Source of the DNA: Planctomycetota bacterium
GTDB lineage: Bacteria; Planctomycetota; Phycisphaerae; WQYP01
Length of the DNA stretch: 64,000 bases
Reading direction: 5' to 3'
Assembly: GCA_021818445.1 (NCBI GenBank)
Contig: JAKAEB010000004.1
Span: 41,947-105,946 of the forward strand
Shown here: in pieces, positions 39,103-49,894 of the stretch
How positions within the stretch are numbered: the stretch's first letter is position 1
How the letters are laid out: each line of letters begins with the position of its first letter
Program-made: the position numbers and the translations under genes
Notes under the pieces: generated by a model
What the model was told of the DNA's origin: nothing
Databases searched by the model: none
What the model saw: the letters and a program-made list of their open reading frames with translations, nothing else

Positions 39103-40638
39103 TCATTCAAACATTTTTAACTGGTGCCGCTCGAGACCAAACTTACTTACCGAGTTGTCAACGGGGATGGGATATTTGCCCGACCAGCAGGCCGTGCAGT
39201 AATGATGGGCGGGTTGGCCCAAGGCCCCCAGCATCCCCTCCAATGAGAGGTACGCCAAAGAATCAACTTCAATAAATTCACGTATTTGATCCACGGTGCG
39301 GCCGTTGGCAATCAGTTCCGTCGGTGTTGGAAAATCAATACCAAAAAAGCAGGGATACCGAATGGGGGGGCAACTTACCCGCATATGAATTTCCTTGGCA
39401 CCCGCCCGCCGCAGCGCCAGGATTTTACCCCGCGTGGTGGTGCCGCGCACAATGGAATCTTCCACCACAATAATGCGTTTTCCCCGCACCACTTCGGGTA
39501 TCACGATCAATTTCATCTGCACAGCCAGATCGCGCATCGCCTGTGACGGCTGGATAAACGATCGCCCCACATACCGGTTGGGCACGATACCCTCTTCAAA
39601 CGGTATGCCGCTCTGTTTGCTGTACCCCAATGCCGCCGACCTCCCGCTGTCGGGGATCGGTATGACAATATCGGCATCCACCGGGCTTTCAATGGCAAGC
39701 TGGCGTCCCATTTTTTGCCGCACGCTCACGACGGTATCGCCAAAAAGATGGCTCGACGGGCTGGCAAAATAGACATGCTCAAACGCACAATGAGCCGGTT
39801 GCGATCGCGATGAGGTAAAGTAGCGGCTGCTGAGTTTGGTGCCGGTGATATCGATGGTGACAATTTCTCCCGCTTCCACCTCGCGGACAAAAGACGCCTG
39901 AATGCTGGATAGCGCACAGGTCTCCGATGCCACGCAATAATATCCATCGCGCGTTTTGCCGATTACCAGCGGACGAAAACCCCACGGGTCGCGGGCGGCC
40001 TCCAAACGGTCACGAAACAAAAACACAAAGCTGAACGCCCCTTGCAGATGGTTAAGCACATGGGCCAGCGGATCGGGTTTTTCCTGGTGGGTCGGCTTGG
40101 CCAGCATGTGAATGACAATTTCAGTGTCGCTGGTGGAATAAAAAATGTGTCCAAATTTTTGATATTCAGCCCGCAACAGCGAAGCATTGATCAAATTGCC
40201 ATTGTGGGCCACCGCTACCTGCCCGTCAATGTATTCTTCCAAAATAGGCTGAGCATTGCATTTTCGGTTGGACCCGGCCGTGGAATAACGCACATGACCA
40301 ATGGCACCGGCGCCCGTGAGTTCTCTGAGCACAGATTTATTAAATACATCGGCTACCAGGCCCAACCCAGTATGGGCGGAGATGGTTTGGCCATCGGTGG
40401 CCGCGATACCGGCAGATTCCTGCCCGCGATGCTGCAGGGCGTAAAGGCCGTAATAGCAACGCTCTACGGCGTCCGTTGGGCCCATAACACCAAAAACGCC
40501 GCATTTTTCCTTTTTTTCATATTCCGTCGTGCCGGTGAGATTCTCACCCGGGTGGATGAATGGTTCCAAAGACAGGCTTTTGTGAGATACGCAAGGGGAA
40601 TCTGGCATCTCGTGGGCCATAATCAAAAACCTCCGCAA
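39103..40638 (-). CDS. purF: Amidophosphoribosyltransferase
   Basis: KCGVFGVMG (N-terminal nucleophile Cys domain), VVEDSIVRGTTTRG (PRPP motif). Confidence 0.96.
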   Translation of the reverse strand: MRRFLIMAHEMPDSPCVSHKSLSLEPFIHPGENLTGTTEYEKKEKCGVFGVMGPTDAVERCYYGLYALQHRGQESAGIAATDGQTISAHTGLGLVADVFNKSVLRELTGAGAIGHVRYSTAGSNRKCNAQPILEEYIDGQVAVAHNGNLINASLLRAEYQKFGHIFYSTSDTEIVIHMLAKPTHQEKPDPLAHVLNHLQGAFSFVFLFRDRLEAARDPWGFRPLVIGKTRDGYYCVASETCALSSIQASFVREVEAGEIVTIDITGTKLSSRYFTSSRSQPAHCAFEHVYFASPSSHLFGDTVVSVRQKMGRQLAIESPVDADIVIPIPDSGRSAALGYSKQSGIPFEEGIVPNRYVGRSFIQPSQAMRDLAVQMKLIVIPEVVRGKRIIVVEDSIVRGTTTRGKILALRRAGAKEIHMRVSCPPIRYPCFFGIDFPTPTELIANGRTVDQIREFIEVDSLAYLSLEGMLGALGQPAHHYCTACWSGKYPIPVDNSVSKFGLERHQLKMFE

Positions 40639-40740
40639 GCACCAAGGGGCGTCACCGACAGACTAACATTATAGTCAGGCTTCAGCTATCGCAAACATAA
40701 ACTTCGCGCCGCGCTCACAATATGTTTGCCATCGCCACCC

Positions 40741-40850
40741 GCGGCACCGCCATCTACATGGCACCGGGCTTGCCAGGTGTTCGCGCACATGCAAAACGCG
40801 CCGGCGTCAATCGCGGCCCGTCCGCCATCCGAGTCGAGGCCATCGGATGC
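40741..40850 (+). repeat. Dispersed repeat of about 105 bp, copy 1
   Basis: gcaccgccatc..acatggcaccgggcttgcc..ggtgttcg..gcaaaa..tcaatcgcggc.cgtccgcca matches 45265-45370. Confidence 0.6.
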
Positions 40851-41025
40851 CCCACATCCCCCATTAACACAACGATTGGACAAAGCGGATAAACCCGTGT
40901 TAGCCTTATCCATATGCCCCTTGGCCTACGACGGCCGCATGAACGGGGTGGCGGGTGGCCCGTTTGATGGTGTGGTGTCATAGCTTGGGCGTATGGTGGC
41001 GACGGATGAATGGTGGCAGGGTGGT

Positions 41026-43140
41026 ATGACTGAAGTAGAACTGAATCCTGTCGTCTCGCCGGTCTCGCAACCATCGGAGTCGTTGGCGCGGTTTTTTAAT
41101 CGTGATTTAAGCTGGCTGGATTTTAATTATCGCGTTCTTCACGAAGCGACTGATTCCCGCAACCCTTTGCTGGAAAGATTAAAATTTCTGGCCATATTCG
41201 CCAGCAACAATGACGAATTTTTCATGAAGCGGATGGCCGGCCTCAAACATCAGGCGATGCTGCGCCCGGCCGAGGCCGCTATGGACGGCCTCACACATCG
41301 TCGGCAGTATGAACTCATCCGCCAGCGCGTGGCCGAATTGCTTCAACTGCAGGACAAAATCTGGAAGCAGCAGATAAAGCCGCAACTCCATCAGCATGGC
41401 ATAATTATTCAGGATGCAGGCGAACTTTCGCCGGATCATGCACAAAAAGCCGCCGATTACTTCCGGCAATATGTATACCCGGTGCTTACGCCCCTGGCGG
41501 TTGACCCGGGGCATCCTTTTCCATTCATCAGCAATTTGAGTCTTTCAGTCGGCGTATTGCTGTCACAGCCCGGTCAGATCGATCCACTTTTTGCACGCGT
41601 CAAAGTGCCCCGGCTCTTTTCCCGCTGGTATCAAATTGACGACAACGGTCATAGCGTGTTTGTACCGCTTGAGAGCCTTATCGAAAGCCAGCTCGGACTG
41701 CTGTTTCCCGGCATGCGGATTCATGAAACCTGCCGTTTTCGCGTGACGCGCAACGCCATTGTCGCCAAAGACTCCGACGACGCCGAAGACTTGCTTGAAG
41801 AGGTACAGGAGCAGTTGCGAGCCCGTCGCTTTGCCGAAACCGTCCGGGTTGAGGTATCGGCAAACATGTCGGCCGAAATGCGCCAGTACATCATCGACGG
41901 CCTTGAGATAACCGGTCAGGAGCTATTTGAGGTTCCCGATCCTTTGGGCGTTTCTGACCTGATGCAGATGGCCTCCGTGCCCCGGCCGGACTTAAAATTG
42001 CCTCCGTGGAAACCGGTTTGCATGCCTCCATTGGCCGATGAAGATGCCAATATATTTGCCATCATCCGTCAGGGTGATGTGCTGGTTCACCATCCGTACG
42101 AGGGTTTCAGCAGTTCGGTCGAGCGATTCATCCTCTCGGCGGTGGATGATCCCAGGGTGCTGGCGATTAAAATGACACTGTACCGCACCAGTGGTGATTC
42201 CCCCTTTGTTGCGGCGCTGGCCCGGGCGGCGGAATCGGGCAAGCAGGTCGCGGCGCTGGTTGAACTCAAGGCCCGGTTTGATGAAGAAAGCAATATCCAG
42301 TGGGCGCAGGCGCTGGAAAGTGCCGGTGTGCACGTGGTCTACGGCATGCTGGGACTGAAAACGCATACTAAAATTGCATTAATCGTCCGGCAGGAAGATG
42401 ACGGATTGCGTTCCTACGCGCATATTTCCACCGGTAACTACAACAGCCGCACCGCCCAACTCTACACCGATCTGGGACTCTTCACCTGCCGCGAGGATAT
42501 CTGCGCCGATGTTGTTGACCTGTTTGCCTATCTGACCGGTCGATCGCTGAAGACCGACTACCGCAAACTGCTGGTGGCACCGGTGAATATGCGGCGGCGC
42601 TTTTTGGAATATATTGACCGTGAAATTCAGCATGCCAGCCATAAGCGTCCCGCCCGCATCATCGCCAAGATGAATGCCCTCGAAGATACGGAAATTATTG
42701 AGGCACTTTATCGCGCCAGCCAAGCCGGTGTGGATATCGACCTTATTGTACGCGGGTTCTGCTGTCTCAAGCCCGGTGTGGAGGGCCTGAGCGAACGCAT
42801 ACGAGTTTGCAGTATCATCGGGCGCTTTCTGGAACATTCACGAATATTCTGGTTTTCCAACGACGGCCAGCCGGATGTTTTCATGGGTTCCGCCGACTGG
42901 ATGAGCCGCAACCTTTCTCATCGCGTGGAGGCCGCCACACCGGTCGAAACGCCCGCTCTGGCCCGCCGCATCGAGGAAATCCTCAACATCATGCTCGCCG
43001 ACCAGCGGCAGGCGTGGGACCTGTCGGGCGACGGCATGTGGACCTTGCGCCAGCCCCGGGAGGCATCCTCCCAAATCGGTACCCATGGCCTGCTGATGCA
43101 ACTTGCAGAACACCGGCAGCATGCGGGATTAAAAGCGTAA
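41026..43140 (+). CDS. ppk1: Polyphosphate kinase 1
   Basis: FFNRDLSWLDFNYRVLHEA; MTLYRTSGDSPFV; TGNYNSRTAQLYTDLGLFT. Confidence 0.97.
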   Translation: MTEVELNPVVSPVSQPSESLARFFNRDLSWLDFNYRVLHEATDSRNPLLERLKFLAIFASNNDEFFMKRMAGLKHQAMLRPAEAAMDGLTHRRQYELIRQRVAELLQLQDKIWKQQIKPQLHQHGIIIQDAGELSPDHAQKAADYFRQYVYPVLTPLAVDPGHPFPFISNLSLSVGVLLSQPGQIDPLFARVKVPRLFSRWYQIDDNGHSVFVPLESLIESQLGLLFPGMRIHETCRFRVTRNAIVAKDSDDAEDLLEEVQEQLRARRFAETVRVEVSANMSAEMRQYIIDGLEITGQELFEVPDPLGVSDLMQMASVPRPDLKLPPWKPVCMPPLADEDANIFAIIRQGDVLVHHPYEGFSSSVERFILSAVDDPRVLAIKMTLYRTSGDSPFVAALARAAESGKQVAALVELKARFDEESNIQWAQALESAGVHVVYGMLGLKTHTKIALIVRQEDDGLRSYAHISTGNYNSRTAQLYTDLGLFTCREDICADVVDLFAYLTGRSLKTDYRKLLVAPVNMRRRFLEYIDREIQHASHKRPARIIAKMNALEDTEIIEALYRASQAGVDIDLIVRGFCCLKPGVEGLSERIRVCSIIGRFLEHSRIFWFSNDGQPDVFMGSADWMSRNLSHRVEAATPVETPALARRIEEILNIMLADQRQAWDLSGDGMWTLRQPREASSQIGTHGLLMQLAEHRQHAGLKA

Positions 43141-43285
43141 TACCATCGAGGGCGTTCCGGTTTATCGCCCGCAGCGTTATCGGCGGCGGTTAGGAAGCAA
43201 AAATAGTCAAAATCGGCAATTTATAAGCACATTTTCGGCTGATGAACCTAGTATCAGAGGAAGGGTTGGCGCTGTCCGGTGCCGT

Positions 43286-45256
43286 TTGGCCGGAGTGTTG
43301 CAGCCCATTGCCAAGGAGGCGGCTATGGAGGCGAGACGACAAATTTCTCCAGCACAACGGCGCAGGCGCGCCCGCTGGGGATTGGCGGTTCTGATTTTGC
43401 TGCTCTCGGCGCTTGCCGCCACGGCCATGCAGACCGTCCGCGATCTGGGCACTGCCCTCCACAGGCAGGAATCCATCAGTACCCGTGCGCACGCCATCAC
43501 CCATCTGCAAAGCGCGGCCATGCTTTTGACGCAAACTCCCCTTGGTGCCTATTCACCCCGCAGCCGCATAGCGCTCGATGCGCTGACCGCGCTTCGCCGC
43601 GATCTGGCGACCGTGCCGCAATCGCATCTCTCCGCCTCGCTTAGATTTCACCTCGCGCGGGCCGCCGATCTGATTCGTCACATCGCCCGTCCACCCGTCA
43701 GCCGCCACACCGCGTTGTACATACAACGGCGGCAAAATGAGTTGTTAATGGAGGTCAATACCATCAACGTGCAATTGCGGCAGTTGGTGGCACAAGCACA
43801 AAGCCGCTCGGACCAAGCCATCCGCGACGCCCGCTGGTGGGGAGCTGCATTCGGTGTGATGCTGGTTATCACGCTTGTGCTGTTTCTGCTTCGCATGCTC
43901 GCGCAAGCTACCGCGCAGCGCCATACCGTAAAAAATCTCGCGTTTGAGTTGCAACGCGATCCGCTCACCGGCTGGGCCAATCGCGCCCTGTTTATCGACG
44001 CCATGGACCGCGGACTCTCGCAGGCGTTGCGTGCGCAGCGCCACGCCGGGACGCTGTTTCTGGACCTGGATCGTTTCAAAATTATCAATGACCGCTTCGG
44101 CCACGCCGCCGGAGATGAAGTGTTGCGCCAGATTACCCATCGCTTTTCTGCGGTAATCCGCTCCGGCGACCTGCCGGCCCGCGTAGGCGGTGACGAATTG
44201 GCCATCTTCATGCCCGATCTGCCCGATGACGCCGCCGCCGCCGAACTCGCACGCCGCCTTGTGGAATGTCTCAATGAACCCCTGATGGTCAATGGGTCGC
44301 CCATCGACGTCGGATTAAGCATCGGCATCGCCATCTTCCCGGCCAATGGGCAGTCCGCTGCCGAACTTCTCAACGCCGCCGATCAGGCTATGTACCGCGC
44401 CAAGCAGCAGGGAGGTGGCTATGCCTACCACACCGCCGCCGTAACTGCGCACGTGGCCCGGCAGCAGCAAATGGCCAAAGACCTGCACCTTGCCGTACGC
44501 GAAGACCAATTGTTTTGTATCTTTCAGCCCATTTTCGACGCCAAAACGCGTTACCCGGTCGCGGTGGAGGCGCTGGCCCGATGGCGGCATCCGGATTTGG
44601 GCGTGGTGGCACCCGCCGATTGGCTTCCATTGGCACAGCGGGCGGATTTGCTCGCCGGCTTTACCTCAACGATCATCGACCATGCCATCAAGGAATTGCC
44701 AGCATGGAAAAAACTTGGATGGTCACCACGAGTATCGATTAATCTTTCCGCCAGCGAGTGCCTCAACCCCCAACTGCCGGCGATCATCGCCGAAACTCTG
44801 CAAAAATCGGGCCTCAAGGGATCAGATATCGAACTTGAAATTACCGACGATATCCTCACCATGCCGGTGGCGATCGAAACTATTTCGCAGGTGAAAAAAC
44901 TCGGTGTCGGCATGACGATGGACGACACCAGCGGTGGCTACCCCAGTTTGCCTTCCATGAATCGCCTGCCATTGAACCGCTTGAAGGTGGATCGAGCCGC
45001 CATCGGGCAATTAACACGATCGGCGCGTGAACTGGAATTGTTTGCTGCGTTTGTCGCTTTGGCCCATCGAATGAGGTTGCAGGTCATCGCCGAAGGTGTG
45101 GAGACCGAAGCGCAGGCCAGCGTCATTCTTGCCGCCGATTGCGATCTGCTCCAGGGGCATTACTACGCCCCGGCCCAGGACGCGGAATTACTTTTGCGCC
45201 ATGTTCAGCAATTGACCAGCCGCGGGCAGCCAACACCCGCCGGCCGCTGGTTTTGA
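43286..45256 (+). CDS. Membrane GGDEF-EAL domain protein
   Basis: RVGGDELAIFMPDL; EALARWRHPDLG; LKVDRAAI; VIAEGVETEAQ. Confidence 0.93.
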   Translation: MAGVLQPIAKEAAMEARRQISPAQRRRRARWGLAVLILLLSALAATAMQTVRDLGTALHRQESISTRAHAITHLQSAAMLLTQTPLGAYSPRSRIALDALTALRRDLATVPQSHLSASLRFHLARAADLIRHIARPPVSRHTALYIQRRQNELLMEVNTINVQLRQLVAQAQSRSDQAIRDARWWGAAFGVMLVITLVLFLLRMLAQATAQRHTVKNLAFELQRDPLTGWANRALFIDAMDRGLSQALRAQRHAGTLFLDLDRFKIINDRFGHAAGDEVLRQITHRFSAVIRSGDLPARVGGDELAIFMPDLPDDAAAAELARRLVECLNEPLMVNGSPIDVGLSIGIAIFPANGQSAAELLNAADQAMYRAKQQGGGYAYHTAAVTAHVARQQQMAKDLHLAVREDQLFCIFQPIFDAKTRYPVAVEALARWRHPDLGVVAPADWLPLAQRADLLAGFTSTIIDHAIKELPAWKKLGWSPRVSINLSASECLNPQLPAIIAETLQKSGLKGSDIELEITDDILTMPVAIETISQVKKLGVGMTMDDTSGGYPSLPSMNRLPLNRLKVDRAAIGQLTRSARELELFAAFVALAHRMRLQVIAEGVETEAQASVILAADCDLLQGHYYAPAQDAELLLRHVQQLTSRGQPTPAGRWF

Positions 45257-45264
45257 CGCGCAAG

Positions 45265-45370
45265 CCCGCACCGCCACCCCATACATAGCCGCCGGGCTTG
45301 CCCCGGTGTTCGTACGCACGCAAAATCCGTCACCGCCTATCGCGGCGTGTCCGCCAACCGCCAAGGCATC
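45265..45370 (+). repeat. Dispersed repeat of about 105 bp, copy 2, containing REP-like CCGGG..CCCGG
   Basis: Homologous to 40741-40850; inner part also matches 13286-13312 in inverse orientation (ggcggacacg..gcgataggcg). Confidence 0.6.
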
Positions 45371-45373
45371 AAT

Positions 45374-45389
45374 CACCGGCAAGCCGGTG
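45374..45389. repeat. REP-like palindrome CACCGGC-AA-GCCGGTG
   Basis: Perfect 7-bp stem adjacent to repeat locus 2. Confidence 0.5.
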
Positions 45390-45418
45390 GCTATATACCG
45401 CCCGCAGCGGGGCAGATA

Positions 45419-45650
45419 GCTACTTTGATTCACCGCAAAGGCCGCAGAGGACGCCAAGAAACGCCAAGCACATTGGATATGGACCTGCCCAATTGTCATG
45501 ATTTGGCCACTACGGTGGGGACGATTCCGTGACTTAGCCTCTGTGGCTCTTTTCTCTGCGCGCCAAAAAAGCAACTTTCATCATGCCAACGGCATGATAC
45601 CCTAACTCGCACGGGGAAGAGTTACGATCTCGCGCAGAGCCGCGGATACA
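45419..45650 (-). repeat. Repeat locus 2: single unit of the 308-bp family, inverted orientation, type-1 segment
   Basis: TCATGCCAACGGCATGA at 45581-45597; flanks are reverse complement of array 1. Confidence 0.92.
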
Positions 45651-45690
45651 ATTATAAATACAATATAACCACGCGGCAACGATTTAGCCG

Positions 45691-45704
45691 CCGGGCTTGT
45701 CCGG
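45691..45704. repeat. REP-like palindrome CCGGGCTTGTCCGG
   Basis: Borders repeat locus 2 on its right side; preceded by TTTAGCCG. Confidence 0.4.
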
Positions 45705-45706
45705 TG

Positions 45707-46150
45707 TTATCTAACCGGCGGAGGGACGGCCGGCGAGGGTGGACAATTGACGATATTATTTATTATTTCCACATTGGCGGGCGGCAGCGGCAACTGGCCC
45801 AGTTCCGCGATGGTTACCCAGCGCAATTCTGTGCTGGCCAGCGGCTGGGGCGTCCCACCGCAACAGAAACAGTCAAAGGGATGAAGCCGCACTATTCGAC
45901 AGTCATATTTATGTACAACCATCGGTCGGGGTTGAAGCAGGCGGATATCCACCCCCAGTTCTTCGCGCACTTCGCGCCGTAAGGCCGCCTCAAGTGTTTC
46001 GCCTGGCTCGCATTTGCCGCCGGGAAATTCCCACAGGCCCCCGACATGCTTATCTTCCGGCCGCCGGGCCAGCAGTACCCGCGTGCGGTCGGCGTTCCAG
46101 ATAATCGCCACGGCAACATCCAGCGTCGGCAATGTAGTATCCATGGGCAT
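45707..46150 (-). CDS. NUDIX hydrolase, MutT-like
   Basis: [31 protein letters not shown] (Nudix box). Confidence 0.95.
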   Translation of the reverse strand: MPMDTTLPTLDVAVAIIWNADRTRVLLARRPEDKHVGGLWEFPGGKCEPGETLEAALRREVREELGVDIRLLQPRPMVVHKYDCRIVRLHPFDCFCCGGTPQPLASTELRWVTIAELGQLPLPPANVEIINNIVNCPPSPAVPPPVR

Positions 46151-46175
46151 CTCCCGACGTTTGGCCGCCCTGGCA

Positions 46176-47141
46176 TCACAATTGATTCATATCGGCCGCT
46201 GTGAGATTCAGCGCGTTGTGTGCGGCCTGCTGCAGATATTTATTACGGCCATGCTGCAGTTGGCTGAGTAAATTAATAATGGCCTGCCGCTGCGACCGTG
46301 AGGTGACGTTCCATCGTGCGTAACCCAGTTCATTGACGGCGGCGATTCGCCACGACAGGTCCTGATCATGCCGCACGATGTTGGCCATATCGCCGGGAAC
46401 CGGATTGATGGTATCCACCACGCGCAATTTGGACAGCCATTGGTGGGTGGTGGTGCGCAGATCGCGCCGGAAGCGGTCCACATCGTGCCGGACCGATCGA
46501 TTTTTCATTTTGCCCGAAGAATAAATCTGCCGCAGGCCGGTGATGGCACCCGACATGGCCCCCAGAGCGCTGGATCGGACATCTATTAATAAACCATGAA
46601 TCCAGAGGCGATAGCCACATGCCATTACCGCACTGAAAACCTTTTTCGCCTTATGCGGATGCTTTGTCACCAGATACGCTTCACCGAGATCACTCAGTGC
46701 GGTGGTGATAACTTCAAGCCGGCTCTTAATGACGTCTTTAATCGCCGGGGCTGGTATGGTTTTGGAAAAAAGAATGTACCGGCGTGATACCTTCTTTCGG
46801 GCAGCGGCCTCAATCATGGCGGCAAGGTGCAGGATAACCGGGTTTTTATTGGCGAACGGGTCCCTGTCAATTTTATCCATTGCCGCCCGGGATGGAGCGT
46901 GCTTGATGAGGTACTGATAGGCAGCGATATACAATTGTCCGGCACCGGCCCCCGTTGCGACCGGCATAAAGGCGTGCGGCGTTCGCGCCAGGCCGATCGG
47001 CTGCATAAAACGGATACCCGCGGTGGCCTCGGTGGGCGGGCCGATGTGCAGGCCTTTGTGCTCTTTAAGCCAGAACACAAGTCCGCCAATGATGACCAGC
47101 ACCACCACAATCACAATGCCAAGTTTGTATCCGGACATCAT
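46176..47141 (-). CDS. Hypothetical membrane-anchored protein
   Basis: Long ORF, N-terminal TM; no recognised domain. Confidence 0.7.
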   Translation of the reverse strand: MMSGYKLGIVIVVVLVIIGGLVFWLKEHKGLHIGPPTEATAGIRFMQPIGLARTPHAFMPVATGAGAGQLYIAAYQYLIKHAPSRAAMDKIDRDPFANKNPVILHLAAMIEAAARKKVSRRYILFSKTIPAPAIKDVIKSRLEVITTALSDLGEAYLVTKHPHKAKKVFSAVMACGYRLWIHGLLIDVRSSALGAMSGAITGLRQIYSSGKMKNRSVRHDVDRFRRDLRTTTHQWLSKLRVVDTINPVPGDMANIVRHDQDLSWRIAAVNELGYARWNVTSRSQRQAIINLLSQLQHGRNKYLQQAAHNALNLTAADMNQL

Positions 47142-47500
47142 TTAATATCCCCTGCAAGTTCACACCATGGTGTATCTTCACTGGGCGGCCGCATCTGTCA
47201 ACGCCGGGCGCGGCGGATGCCGGTGCATCCGTTGATTTAATTCAGTATGCCGCAACGGGCGTAGCCAATTCTCCAGGCGGAGCTGAAATCGCCGAAAAGC
47301 GGACTTTTTTCCACGTTTCCCGGCACATTCCCGAGGCGCTTAAGCGGGTGAGGCCGCGGTACCCGGAGAGATCGCCACCTAACTCAACCTTCGCACTTGA
47401 CCATCCCGTGCGGACAGGGTTAGGGTAATGGATAAGCGGGCGTGCGGCGGCCAGGACGCCAGGCCGGCAAAGCCCCACCGTTCTAAAGTGGAGAAAAATA

Positions 47501-48571
47501 ATGAAATACCTTTCGCGGTCGCGGGCATTTTTACTGGCGTGGCTATTCACATCTGCAATGGTTCTTCTACCGGCCCTGCATGTATGCGGATGCACCAGCA
47601 TTGCGTGGCAGACCAAATTGGGAGAAATCACCGGCCGCACCATGGACTGGTACACCAGCACCGAGGCGCGAATTTACGTTTTTCCCGCCGGCATCGGGCG
47701 GGATGGTGGCATGCTGCTGGGCAAACGCATCGTCAAGGGGCGCACGGTTAAGTGGACTTCCCGGTATGGCTCTATGGTGATATCGGTTTATGGCATGGGG
47801 GCCGTGGATGGTATTAATTCGCAGGGTCTTAATATATCGGCCAATTATTTTGACAGCGACTATGGACGGCGTAATGAAAAGATAAAGGGACTGCAAGTCG
47901 GATTGTGGGTGCAGTACCTGCTCGATGAGGCGGCGACGGTTAAACAGGCCGTGCAATTGATGCGTCACATTCAATTGGTTGATTTTGAGGCCCGGGGAAA
48001 AAAGGCGCACGTGCATCTGCATATTGCCGGTCCTCGTGGCGACTGCGCCGTGCTGGAATATTACCATGGCAGGCTGCACGCTTATCGGAGCGCATCTTAC
48101 CGGGTCCTGACCAACGCGCCGGCCTTTCCCGAGCAGCTTGCCAACCTGAAAAAGTTCAACTTTACCAACCCCAATCGGGATATGCCTCTGCCGGGCAATG
48201 TCAATCCTCTGGATCGCTTTGTTCGTGCATCGTATTACGTCAACATGCTGCCCCCGCCGAAGGATAATCTCCGGGCCATACTGGAGATGAATTCGGTACT
48301 TAATAATGTGGCCGTACCCATCGGGGCACCGTATCAGGCGATGGAGGGCTTTAATACCTACAATACCGAATACAAGGTTATCGCCAACCTGAAAACCAAA
48401 AAGTATTATTTCAAGTTCACCACCATGCCGTTTATGATCTGGGTATCCCTTTCCAGTTTTCAATTAAGACCGGGCGGGCCGGTCATGATGCTGAACCCGG
48501 AAAATAAATTGCTGTACGGCAACGTCGCGGGGCATTTCAAACCGGTGCCGTTGGATAAGGTTCCGTTTTAG
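47501..48571 (+). CDS. Linear amide C-N hydrolase, choloylglycine hydrolase/penicillin V acylase family, secreted
   Basis: Signal peptide then CGCTSIAWQTKLGEITGRTMDW (Ntn Cys). Confidence 0.85.
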   Translation: MKYLSRSRAFLLAWLFTSAMVLLPALHVCGCTSIAWQTKLGEITGRTMDWYTSTEARIYVFPAGIGRDGGMLLGKRIVKGRTVKWTSRYGSMVISVYGMGAVDGINSQGLNISANYFDSDYGRRNEKIKGLQVGLWVQYLLDEAATVKQAVQLMRHIQLVDFEARGKKAHVHLHIAGPRGDCAVLEYYHGRLHAYRSASYRVLTNAPAFPEQLANLKKFNFTNPNRDMPLPGNVNPLDRFVRASYYVNMLPPPKDNLRAILEMNSVLNNVAVPIGAPYQAMEGFNTYNTEYKVIANLKTKKYYFKFTTMPFMIWVSLSSFQLRPGGPVMMLNPENKLLYGNVAGHFKPVPLDKVPF

Positions 48572-48591
48572 CCCCCCGTGATGGTGGGGTT

Positions 48592-49854
48592 TTGAGATTG
48601 GAGGCTTGGGCGATGGGTTTAACCGATCGTTTTTTACCGGGCATGGGCGCAGCGCTTGCCCTTATGGTAAGTCTGTCTTCAGCAATATCTGCAAATGTAC
48701 TACCAGTAGGCCCGGGCCATCGATGGTCCAGTATCGCGGCGGCGGTGCGGGCCGCCGATCCCGGCGACATCATCAAGGTGTGGCCGCTGCCTCAGCACCG
48801 CGCCTATCGCCGCGTGGCGGTGCTGGTAAACAAGCCGCAGTTGACCATTGAATCAGCCATGCCTGGCAAACGAGTTCTAATCAACGGCACCGGGTTTAAT
48901 TATTCCGGCCGGGGGCCCATTCCCCGCGCCATCTTTCAATTTGATCCATCTGCCCGCGGCTGCACATTGAAAGGCTTCACACTCACCGGTGCCCACAACA
49001 GGTCGGCCAATGGGGCCGGGGTGCGCATCAATGCCGCCAACCATGTATCCATTTTAGACTGCCATATTTTTGGCAATGATATGGGCATTATGAGTAACGG
49101 CAGCTTTTCCCGCCGCACCGGGGCATTTCAGTTAATTAATAATTGCCACATAGCCAATAACGGCTCACTTCAGCACGCGGGTTACAACCACAACCTTTAT
49201 CTGGGTGGAACCAGCGTGGTGATAAGTAAGTGTGATATCGCCAGAAGCCTGACCGGCCACAATATTAAAAGCCGCGCCCATATTACGTGGGTGGAATACT
49301 GCATGATTCATGGGGCGGCCAATCGTGAAATTGACCTTGTCGATGCCCGGGGCGATACCGACCAACCCCACAGTGACGCGGTGGTGCTGGGCTGCATCAT
49401 TATTAAAAGGCGGTCCATGTCCGGCAACCATGAGGTTGTCAATTTCGGCAGTGATGGCGGTAGCAACCACACCGGCACACTTTACTTTGTACACAATACC
49501 ATTGTCACGCCCTACCCCACGGCGGCTTTTGTCCTGTCGGCACCGGGTGCTCATTTAATACTGCTGGATAATCGTATTATCAGTCGATCGCATCGGGCCA
49601 GCCTGTTCGCCTTTTTACACGGGGCATCGACGACCCATATTCGTGGATCGGGCAATGCCTTGTCGGCGTCGTATGGGGTTGCGGCCCGGCGTCTGGCCGG
49701 CCCGCCGGTGCCATGGCAACGTATTAAATTGCCATGGCAGCAACTGCCGATGGCACCGCAGCCGCTGATGCGTTTGCTGCGCCCGGGCAAGGTCATCCCC
49801 TGGCACCATCCGCAGGCGGGTGCCGGGCCAATGAAGATCCCGACGCACCAATAG
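48592..49854 (+). CDS. Right-handed parallel beta-helix repeat protein, secreted
   Basis: PGDIIKV..., repetitive NHVSILDCHIFGND..., ending at 49854; start may be 48592 or 48613. Confidence 0.75.
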   Translation: MRLEAWAMGLTDRFLPGMGAALALMVSLSSAISANVLPVGPGHRWSSIAAAVRAADPGDIIKVWPLPQHRAYRRVAVLVNKPQLTIESAMPGKRVLINGTGFNYSGRGPIPRAIFQFDPSARGCTLKGFTLTGAHNRSANGAGVRINAANHVSILDCHIFGNDMGIMSNGSFSRRTGAFQLINNCHIANNGSLQHAGYNHNLYLGGTSVVISKCDIARSLTGHNIKSRAHITWVEYCMIHGAANREIDLVDARGDTDQPHSDAVVLGCIIIKRRSMSGNHEVVNFGSDGGSNHTGTLYFVHNTIVTPYPTAAFVLSAPGAHLILLDNRIISRSHRASLFAFLHGASTTHIRGSGNALSASYGVAARRLAGPPVPWQRIKLPWQQLPMAPQPLMRLLRPGKVIPWHHPQAGAGPMKIPTHQ

Positions 49855-49894
49855 CCAGCGGTTTATTGCCAGGCCCGGCTCCTATAGCGCAGCG

